DNA from: Magnetospirillum sulfuroxidans
GTDB taxonomy: Bacteria; Pseudomonadota; Alphaproteobacteria; Rhodospirillales; Magnetospirillaceae
Direction of reading: 5' to 3'
DNA: 64,000 bases
Assembly (NCBI RefSeq): GCF_018224925.1
Contig: NZ_JAGTUF010000001.1
Coordinates: 1 to 64,000, forward strand
Position 1 is the first letter of the stretch, and every line of letters starts with the position of its first letter. A program made the position numbers and the translations under genes. Below, piece after piece: positions 58,074 through 64,000 of this stretch. Below the pieces are notes generated by a model that saw only the letters and a list, made by a program, of their open reading frames with translations, was not told the DNA's origin and did not search any database.

Positions 58074-58940
58074 ATGGAACCCGCCCGTTCCGGCGCTTTC
58101 GCCGCCCTTGCCGCCTTTTTGTGCTGGGGGGTGTTCGGGATCTATTTCAATGCCCTGGCCAGCGTACCGGCCCCCGAGGTGTTGGCTCATCGCATTGTCG
58201 GCGGGGCGGTGTTCGCGCTGCTGGTGCAAGTGGCCTGGGGGCGTTTCGGTGAAATCCGCGCCGCTTTCGCCGATCGGCGGGTGTTGGGCGGATTGGCGGG
58301 CTCGGCCCTGGTCATCGCCATCAACTGGGGCTTTTACATCTGGGCGGTCAGTAACGGGCGGGCGCTGGAAGCCAGCCTGGGCTATTTCATCTTTCCACTG
58401 ATTTCGGTGGTGCTGGCCCGGTTGGTGCTGGGGGAAAAGCTGACCCGGCGTCAGGGGGCGGCGGTGGTGCTGGCGGCGCTGGGGGTGGTGTGGCTGGTGG
58501 CCGGGGGCCACGGCGTGCCGTGGGTGGCGCTGACCTTGGCGTTCAGTTTCGGCACCTATGGCCTGTTGCGCAAGACCATCGTCGTCGGCGCCATGGCGGG
58601 CCTGTTCGTCGAGGCCGCCTTGCTGGTGCCGTTGGCTGTGGCTTATCTGCTGTGGCAGGGCGGCGGCGTCCTGGTCCACAGCGACGACGGCAAGCTGGTC
58701 GCCCTGATCGCCGTGGCCGGGCCGCTGACCGCCATCCCCTTGGCGCTGTTCGCCTATGGCGCCCGCCGGCTGCGGCTATCGACCTTGGGGTTGATGATGT
58801 ACATCAATCCCACCGTGCAGATGCTGGTGGCGGTGTTTTGGCTGGGCGAAACCTTTACCCAGGCCCACGCCATCGCCTTTGGCGCCATCTGGTGCGGGCT
58901 GGCGCTGTATTCCTGGCCTCAACGCAAGCCCGCGATATAA
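58074..58940 (+). CDS. rarD: RarD-type EamA-family transporter
   Basis: A 288-residue protein with ten membrane helices. The motif LCWGVFGIYFNALASVPAPEVLAHRI near the start and ALTLAFSFGTYGLLRK in the second half are those of RarD proteins, named from chloramphenicol sensitivity in E. coli and thought to carry small organic molecules. AAGGAG precedes ATG 58074. It stands alone between a terminator and a lipoprotein gene. Confidence 0.9.
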   Translation: MEPARSGAFAALAAFLCWGVFGIYFNALASVPAPEVLAHRIVGGAVFALLVQVAWGRFGEIRAAFADRRVLGGLAGSALVIAINWGFYIWAVSNGRALEASLGYFIFPLISVVLARLVLGEKLTRRQGAAVVLAALGVVWLVAGGHGVPWVALTLAFSFGTYGLLRKTIVVGAMAGLFVEAALLVPLAVAYLLWQGGGVLVHSDDGKLVALIAVAGPLTAIPLALFAYGARRLRLSTLGLMMYINPTVQMLVAVFWLGETFTQAHAIAFGAIWCGLALYSWPQRKPAI

Positions 58941-59003
58941 TCGGCGAATATTCCCTTGATAAGGGTTATTGTTCTGGGGTCCCGTGCGCTGATGGAGAGC
59001 GTG

Positions 59004-59561
59004 ATGTCTTTCGTCACCATGATCCGGTTTCTGCCTGTGCTGCCGCTTTTAGTCGTTGCCGCCTGCGCGCCGCGCATTGTCGGCTATACTGATTGGGTGG
59101 ATAAGCCGGGGCAAATGGTCGGCGACAAGACCGGTTACAGCATCGAGGTGCAGCCCGGCAGCTTGCAACAGCAGCGGATGACCGTCATCACCGTAATCCG
59201 CGCCTTCAATGATGGCGGCCTGTTGGGTTTGTGCGGCGCCATGGTGGCGGCGGCCCCCAACCAGAAGCTGCTGGAAGGGGAGTTCGCCGATTTTTTTCGC
59301 GACCGCAATTCCACCGTGACCCTGGGGGGCAAGGGGCGTGACCCGGTTTTGATTTCGGCTCGGTTCATGCGTCTGCATCAAAAGGTGGTCCCCAGCGGTA
59401 TGCTTGATCCCAAAAACATTGATATGAATCAGTTGCAAGGCAATTGCGTCACCACCAAACTGCCTTGGCGCGACGATTTAAAGGCTGCCCATCACTTGGA
59501 TCTCACGAAGACCACCACCACCCGTGGCGTCGTGCCAATCTATACTTATCGGCCTCGGTAA
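59004..59561 (+). CDS. Uncharacterised predicted lipoprotein
   Basis: A 185-residue protein with a signal peptide and lipobox ending at C21 (LLVVAAC). The mature part has no family I recognise; features are a Gly/Ala-rich segment (GGLLGLCGAMVAAAP) and a basic/Thr-rich end. I chose ATG 59004 because GGAGAG lies just upstream; longer frames start without a ribosome-binding site. It is followed by bolA after about 70 bp and may be in the same transcription unit. Confidence 0.72.
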   Translation: MSFVTMIRFLPVLPLLVVAACAPRIVGYTDWVDKPGQMVGDKTGYSIEVQPGSLQQQRMTVITVIRAFNDGGLLGLCGAMVAAAPNQKLLEGEFADFFRDRNSTVTLGGKGRDPVLISARFMRLHQKVVPSGMLDPKNIDMNQLQGNCVTTKLPWRDDLKAAHHLDLTKTTTTRGVVPIYTYRPR

Positions 59562-59633
59562 GTTTTGACCCTGCCGGGGTGTTGGCGCAATATGGCCGCG
59601 CTTTCGCCAAGTCACCGACCAGGAGATTTTTTC

Positions 59634-59891
59634 ATGCCCATGGAAGCCAGTGTGATCGAGCAGATGATCAAAGAGGCTTTTCCCGACGCCAAGGTCATCA
59701 TCGAAGATTTGCGCGGCGACGGCGACCATTACTCGGCCCTGGTGGTTTCCGAGGCTTTCACCGGCAAAAGTCGGGTGGCCCAACACCAGATGGTCTATGG
59801 CGCGTTGCAGGGCAAGATGGGCGGCGAGTTGCATGCCCTGGCGCTGCAAACGGCGACGCCGGAAAACGCCCCCGATTGGGTCAAGGGTTGA
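59634..59891 (+). CDS. bolA: BolA-family protein
   Basis: An 85-residue protein with the BolA fold: [35 protein letters not shown] and the conserved His in [12 protein letters not shown]. Family members form [2Fe-2S]-bridged complexes with CGFS glutaredoxins. AGGAG precedes ATG 59634. grxD lies about 110 bp downstream, the typical pairing. Confidence 0.93.
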   Translation: MPMEASVIEQMIKEAFPDAKVIIEDLRGDGDHYSALVVSEAFTGKSRVAQHQMVYGALQGKMGGELHALALQTATPENAPDWVKG

Positions 59892-60003
59892 CCGGCGTCA
59901 AAGCTGGTAAAAGCTGTCGCAAGCATGTTGCACAGCCATCCCGATCACCCTACATTGAAACAATTCCAATTCCGCCTTTACCCTTGCATATAGGTTATCA
60001 CCC

Positions 60004-60336
<333 letters not shown>

Positions 60337-60357
60337 TCGCGCGGTTCGCGAGAATGG

Positions 60358-60387
60358 AAAAGGTCGCCCACCGGGGCGGCCTTTTTT
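60358..60387 (+). terminator. Intrinsic terminator after grxD
   Basis: AAAGGTCGCCC pairs with GGGCGGCCTTT (with one T-G wobble) around ACCG, then TTTTTT. It separates grxD from the FMN-binding-type gene. Confidence 0.9.
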
Positions 60388-60447
60388 ATTGGACGGGTGC
60401 AATTTCGTTCCTTTCCAAGGGTTTGTTGCTTTGGCATAAATTCCCTT

Positions 60448-61098
60448 ATGACGATCTTGCCGCAAACTCCACGCACCACCGCCAAGCGCAAATCCGACCG
60501 CGTCGAGTATGATTTCGACGCCATTTGCGCGGTTCTCGACCAATCGCTGGTCACGCATCTGGGCTTTGTCCAAGATGGGAGCCCCTTTGTCCTGCCGACC
60601 AACGCCTGGCGAGTCGGCGATGGCCTATATTTCCACTTCGCCACCAATGGCCGTTTCGCCCAGACCTTGCGCGGCGGGGCTGAAATCTGTGCCACCGTGT
60701 CGCTGCTTGACGGTTTGGTGTTGGCCCGTTCAGCCATGCATCATTCGGTCAATTACCGTTCGGTGATGTTGTTCGGCGTGGCTTCCGAGGTGACCGAGGC
60801 CGCCGAGAAAAATCGCGTGTTGATGGCTTTGGTTGACAAGGTTTGGCCAGGCCGCGCCGCCATCGTCCGCCCCCCTGACGCCAAGGAACTGGCGGTTACC
60901 GCCGTTTTCCGCCTGCCGATCGCGGAGGGGTCGCTCAAGGCGCGGAGCGGTCAGCCGGTGGAACGGCATGACGATCTGGCTTTGCCGGTTTGGGGCGGGG
61001 TGGTGCCGGTGGTGACGGTCCTGGGACAAGCCCAGGCCGATGAATACGTTCCCTCCGGGCTTGAACTGATTCAACCAGATGGTCGGCGGACCATCTGA
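60448..61098 (+). CDS. Pyridoxamine 5'-phosphate oxidase-superfamily (FMN-binding split-barrel) protein
   Basis: A 216-residue split-barrel protein with the region SDRVEYDFDAICAVLDQSL, a conserved DGSPFVLPTNAWRVGDGLYFHFATNG segment and CATVSLLDGLVLARSAMHHSVNYRSVMLFG. It belongs to the PNPOx-like group that includes flavin-binding and nitroimidazole-resistance (Nim-like) members. The substrate is unknown. ATG 60448 has no strong ribosome-binding site. It follows the grxD terminator and converges with the third kinase gene. Confidence 0.82.
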   Translation: MTILPQTPRTTAKRKSDRVEYDFDAICAVLDQSLVTHLGFVQDGSPFVLPTNAWRVGDGLYFHFATNGRFAQTLRGGAEICATVSLLDGLVLARSAMHHSVNYRSVMLFGVASEVTEAAEKNRVLMALVDKVWPGRAAIVRPPDAKELAVTAVFRLPIAEGSLKARSGQPVERHDDLALPVWGGVVPVVTVLGQAQADEYVPSGLELIQPDGRRTI

Positions 61099-61103
61099 AC
61101 CAA

Positions 61104-61859
61104 TCAGTGCGCCAGGGTGAAGTGAAACGCCGTGCCGGCGGGCTCGCACGGTTCGGCCCAGATAATGCCGCCATGGCGTTCGACGATCTTGCGGCAGATG
61201 GCCAAGCCCAGGCCGGTGCCGGGAATATCCCTGCCGTGCAGGCGGGAAAAGGCCGCGAACACCCGTTCGCAATCGGTCGCCGGGATGCCTTGGCCGTTGT
61301 CTCTGACGACGAAATGCCAGCCATCGACATTTTCTCCGCCGCTGATGCTGATTTCCGGGATGCGGTCGGCGGCACGGTATTTAAGCGCATTGCTGACCAG
61401 ATTGGCGAACAGGCGTTCGATCTGGCCGCTATCGGCAGAGATGGTCGGCATGGTCCCGACCGAGACATGGGCGCCGCTGTCGCTGATGCTGGGGGAAAGA
61501 TCGGCCAAGGCGGCGGCCAGCGGTTCCGCCGAATCGATCGCCGCCAGGGCGACGTTCGAGCAGCCGGCGCGGGAATAGTCCAAGATATCGCCGATCAGGT
61601 GTTCCATGCGGGCCGCCCCCTCGGTGATGAAGCCAAGGAAGGCGTCGGCGTCCGAGTCCAGCTTGCCGCCATAGCGGCGCATCATCAATTGGGCATAACT
61701 GCTGATCATGCGCAAAGGCTCGCGCAGGTCATGCGAGACCACATGGGCGAATTGTTCGAGCTCGGCGTTGGAACGACGCAATTCATCCAGATTGCGTTGC
61801 AACGCGCTGATGCGCCGATCGGTGTCGGCTTGTTGCCCCTTGGCTTCGGCGGACACCAT
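61104..61859 (-). CDS. Soluble sensor histidine kinase core (HisKA-HATPase), orphan
   Basis: A 251-residue kinase without membrane segments. It consists of a short N-terminal coiled coil, HisKA with phospho-acceptor H43 (SHDLREP), N box NLVSNALKYR, G1 DNGQGI and G2 GTGLGLAICRK. I chose ATG 61859, with a GGGGG run upstream; longer frames lack a site. It shares the SNAELEQFA-x-V-x-SHDLREPLRM block with the two kinases at 15.6-19.7 kb but has no sensor domain of its own. No response regulator is adjacent. Confidence 0.85.
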   Translation of the reverse strand: MVSAEAKGQQADTDRRISALQRNLDELRRSNAELEQFAHVVSHDLREPLRMISSYAQLMMRRYGGKLDSDADAFLGFITEGAARMEHLIGDILDYSRAGCSNVALAAIDSAEPLAAALADLSPSISDSGAHVSVGTMPTISADSGQIERLFANLVSNALKYRAADRIPEISISGGENVDGWHFVVRDNGQGIPATDCERVFAAFSRLHGRDIPGTGLGLAICRKIVERHGGIIWAEPCEPAGTAFHFTLAH

Positions 61860-61951
61860 GGCCAGCCCCCCAGCGTTAACGACCTTTAGTGTTACTACTA
61901 TGGCATATGTTTGGGCGGCCGAGGGGAGCAGAGAATCACCCGGCAGCCATG

Positions 61952-61986
61952 CAAAAAGAAAGGCCCGGCGTTGCCGCCGGGCCTTT
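61952..61986 (-). terminator. Intrinsic terminator after rpsD
   Basis: AAAGGCCCGGCG (61959-61970) pairs with CGCCGGGCCTTT (61975-61986). On the minus strand the stem is followed by TTTCTTTTT. It separates rpsD from the kinase gene, which is on the same strand downstream. Confidence 0.92.
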
Positions 61987-62008
61987 CCGCCTTCCAGCGA
62001 AAGCTGGA

Positions 62009-62626
62009 TTAGCGCGAATAGAATTCGATGACCAGATTGGGTTCCATCTGGCACGGATAGGGCACGTCCGACAGCTTGGGAGCGCGGATGAAGGTCCCCT
62101 TCATTTCCTTGTGATCGACTTCCAGATAGTCGGGAATGTCGCGTTCCGGCGACTGAGCGGCTTCCAGGATGATCGCCAAATCCTTCGACTTCGGCTTGAT
62201 GCTGATGATGTCGCCGTCCTTGACCTGATAGGACGAGACGTTCAGGCGCTTGCCATTGACCAGGACGTGGCCGTGGTTGATGACCTGACGGGCCTGGAAG
62301 GGGCTGACGGCCAGCTTCATGCGATAGACGACGGCGTCGAGGCGACGCTCCAGCAGACCGATCAGGTTCTCCGAGGTGTCGCCACGGCGGCGCACGGCCT
62401 CGTCATACAGCTTGCGGAACTGCTTTTCCGAAACGTTGCCGTAATAGCCCTTCAGCTTCTGCTTGGCCATCAACTGGGTGCCGAAATCGGACGGCTTCTT
62501 GCGGCGGGCGCCGTGCTGGCCGGGCGGGGTTTCCTTACCGCGCGCCAGCGGGCTCTTGCCGCGGCCCCACAGATTGACGCCCAGGCGGCGGTTGATTTTG
62601 AATTTCGCTTCAATACGCTTCGTCAT
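62009..62626 (-). CDS. rpsD: 30S ribosomal protein S4
   Basis: A 205-residue protein with the N-terminal S4 domain ([28 protein letters not shown] start), the [32 protein letters not shown]4-RNA-binding segment and the usual tail. S4 binds 16S rRNA early in small-subunit assembly and can repress its own mRNA. The gene stands alone, as in many alphaproteobacteria, under a good promoter and with a strong terminator. Confidence 0.97.
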   Translation of the reverse strand: MTKRIEAKFKINRRLGVNLWGRGKSPLARGKETPPGQHGARRKKPSDFGTQLMAKQKLKGYYGNVSEKQFRKLYDEAVRRRGDTSENLIGLLERRLDAVVYRMKLAVSPFQARQVINHGHVLVNGKRLNVSSYQVKDGDIISIKPKSKDLAIILEAAQSPERDIPDYLEVDHKEMKGTFIRAPKLSDVPYPCQMEPNLVIEFYSR

Positions 62627-62742
62627 CAGGTCTTCCTTTGGTCCCGGCTGTTGCCGGTTGGGGTTTGTCCCGATAGGCCTGATCCAGTTTTATCTGGGGC
62701 GGGACGCAAGCGCGCCCACGTTCTCGGGAATGAATGGGGGCT

Positions 62743-62769
62743 TTTATACGGCGGGCCGGGCGCTGTCAA
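62743..62769 (-). promoter_or_regulatory. Sigma-70-type promoter of rpsD
   Basis: On the minus strand TTGACA (62764-62769) and TATAAA (62743-62748) are separated by 15 bp. This predicts a 5' untranslated region of roughly 110 nt before the rpsD start. The short spacer is the only deviation from consensus. Confidence 0.6.
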
Positions 62770-62880
62770 TGGTTGCGATACGATTTCGCCCCTCCGGTTT
62801 GCTTGCCTTTGATGCGCCGCATCCGTAAACTTCATCCCTTCGTTTCGACCCTCCCATTAATATAGAGAGACCTGGGCAAC

Positions 62881-63126
62881 ATGGCCGATCTGCCGCCCGA
62901 TATCGCCGCTTTGAGTTTTGAGGATGCGCTGGCCGAATTGGACGCCATCGTGCGCAAGCTGGAAACCGGTTCGACCAAGCTGGACGACGCCATTGGCGCT
63001 TATGCGCGCGGCGCCGCTCTCAAGGCCCATTGCGAGACCAAGCTGAAAGAGGCTCAGGCCAAGGTGGACAAGATTGTGCTGGGCGGCGATGGCGCCATCG
63101 GGCTTGAACCTGCCGGTATTGAGTGA
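62881..63126 (+). CDS. xseB: Exodeoxyribonuclease VII small subunit
   Basis: An 81-residue protein with the Exo VII small-subunit pattern LSFEDALAELDAIVRKLETGSTKLDDAIGAYARG and KLKEAQAKVDK. It assembles several copies with XseA to degrade single-stranded DNA. It is immediately followed by ispA (8 bp), the usual alphaproteobacterial order xseB-ispA(-dxs). Confidence 0.95.
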   Translation: MADLPPDIAALSFEDALAELDAIVRKLETGSTKLDDAIGAYARGAALKAHCETKLKEAQAKVDKIVLGGDGAIGLEPAGIE

Positions 63127-63134
63127 GACGTCCA

Positions 63135-64000
63135 GTGTCCGATCCCCTGAGCTTGGCTTTGGCTGCCAACGCGGCGGCCGTCAACGACGAATTGACCCGC
63201 CTGTTGCCGGTGGGCGATGGGCCCGAGCATCGCGTTCACGACGCCATGCGCTATTCCGCCTTGGATGGCGGCAAGCGGTTGCGGCCGTTCCTGGCGGTGC
63301 AATCGGCATCCTTGTTCAATGTTTCGCCCGCTGCCGCCTTGCGGGTCGGCTGCGCCTTGGAAATGGTGCATTGCTATTCGCTGATCCATGACGATTTGCC
63401 CTGCATGGATGATGACGATCTGCGACGTGGACGGCCCACCTGTCACCGTCAGTTTGACGAAGCCACCGCCCTGTTGGCTGGTGACGCCTTGTTGACGCGG
63501 TCGTTCGAGATCCTGGCGGCTCAATCCACTCATCCCGATCCGGCGGTGCGCTGTGAATTGGTGTGGGAACTGGCCCATGCCTCGGGCGGGCAGGGGATGG
63601 TTGGTGGCCAGATGGTCGATTTGCAGGCGGCGGAATTGTCCATGGACGTGGCCGCGATCACCCGCTTGCAACAGATGAAGACCGGCCGCCTGATCAGCTT
63701 TGCCTGCGAAGCCGGGGCGATTTTGGGTAAGGCGCCGTCGTCGCAGCGTTTGGCCTTGAAGAATTACGCCCATGATCTGGGACTGGCTTTCCAGATCGCT
63801 GACGATCTGCTGGATGTGGAAGGCGACGAGACTCAGGTTGGCAAGAAGCTGGGCAAGGATGCCGGGGCCGGCAAGGCCACCTTTGTTTCCCTGCTGGGGC
63901 CGGACCGTGCCCGCGCTCAGGCGGCGATGCTGGCCGAGCAGGCCTGCGCCCATTTGGACAGTTTCGGCCCGGCGGCGGAATTGCTGCGCTTGACGGCGCG
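63135..64000 (+). CDS. ispA: Farnesyl/geranylgeranyl diphosphate synthase (partial, runs off right edge)
   Basis: The first 288 codons of a trans-isoprenyl diphosphate synthase starting at GTG 63135, 8 bp after the xseB stop. The first aspartate-rich motif is D86-D-L-P-C-M-D92 and the second D223-D-L-L-D227; the KTG and GGK-R motifs (DGGKRLRP) are also present. It condenses IPP with DMAPP/GPP to make FPP for quinones and undecaprenyl phosphate. The C-terminus lies beyond the window. Confidence 0.94.
   Translation, partial: MSDPLSLALAANAAAVNDELTRLLPVGDGPEHRVHDAMRYSALDGGKRLRPFLAVQSASLFNVSPAAALRVGCALEMVHCYSLIHDDLPCMDDDDLRRGRPTCHRQFDEATALLAGDALLTRSFEILAAQSTHPDPAVRCELVWELAHASGGQGMVGGQMVDLQAAELSMDVAAITRLQQMKTGRLISFACEAGAILGKAPSSQRLALKNYAHDLGLAFQIADDLLDVEGDETQVGKKLGKDAGAGKATFVSLLGPDRARAQAAMLAEQACAHLDSFGPAAELLRLTA

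Overview
The window looks like chromosomal DNA of a high-GC alphaproteobacterium, most probably Rhodospirillales and Magnetospirillum-like. The support is a circularly permuted two-piece tmRNA gene followed by an alphaproteobacterial-type SspB, the xseB-ispA order, a cbb3 oxidase (ccoP) end followed by an FNR-type regulator, and the general gene content. This is inference from gene content; no database search was possible. I saw no rRNA, tRNA, CRISPR array, transposase or phage genes.

Layout. 1-1.9 kb: end of ccoP, an FNR-family regulator, then a VOC enzyme with a MarR regulator and a palindromic operator between them. 1.9-8.1 kb: a minus-strand iron operon behind a Fur-box-like site (imelysin, di-heme oxidoreductase, second imelysin, DUF1513 Tat protein, ExbB, ExbD). 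8.2-13.8 kb: the rod-shape cluster mreB-mreC-mreD-mrdA(PBP2)-rodA. 13.9-27.2 kb: branched-chain amino-acid genes (leuA, ilvC, ilvH, ilvB) and miaA. These are interrupted by two sibling sensor kinases, a protein with six near-identical 48-residue TPR units, a lipoprotein, and a 29-bp perfect inverted-repeat element. 27.3-30.3 kb: serB, a small protein, and an overlapping DUF2167/PrsW-type protease pair. 30.4-35.5 kb: a Do-type periplasmic protease, DUF2065, hflC, hflK, and divergent apbC/mrp. 35.6-40.7 kb: a large membrane protein, ssrA (tmRNA), sspB, class I fumarase, DUF983 and DUF454 proteins. 40.7-47.1 kb: photolyase, a PdeM-like phosphoesterase without its metal ligands, a HIT protein, a membrane-anchored SGNH-like protein, a DMT transporter and an acyl/acetyl-CoA synthetase. 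47.1-48.6 kb: an AT-richer island with a proline-rich repeat protein ending in a deaminase-like domain. 48.7-50.8 kb: a PAS-GGDEF-EAL protein. 50.9-54.8 kb: a ferric ABC importer with two Fur-like sites. 54.9-64 kb: purQ-purL, rarD, a lipoprotein, bolA-grxD, an FMN-binding-type protein, a third sensor kinase, rpsD, xseB and the start of ispA.

How the parts fit. Several segments are coherent systems: iron acquisition occurs twice (imelysin/ExbBD operon and Fbp-type ABC importer), each with a Fur-like palindrome; ssrA and sspB together tag stalled proteins and deliver them to ClpXP; HflKC and the Do protease are envelope quality control; BolA and the CGFS glutaredoxin are an Fe-S trafficking pair.

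The most unusual items are the deaminase-domain protein at 47.4-48.6 kb, the imelysin/di-heme/DUF1513 operon, the DUF2167-PrsW pair, the metal-ligand-less PdeM homologue, the FNR protein with an altered cysteine set, and the recently amplified TPR array. Start codons were re-chosen from ribosome-binding sites, gene overlaps and signal peptides, so several differ from the longest reading frame.
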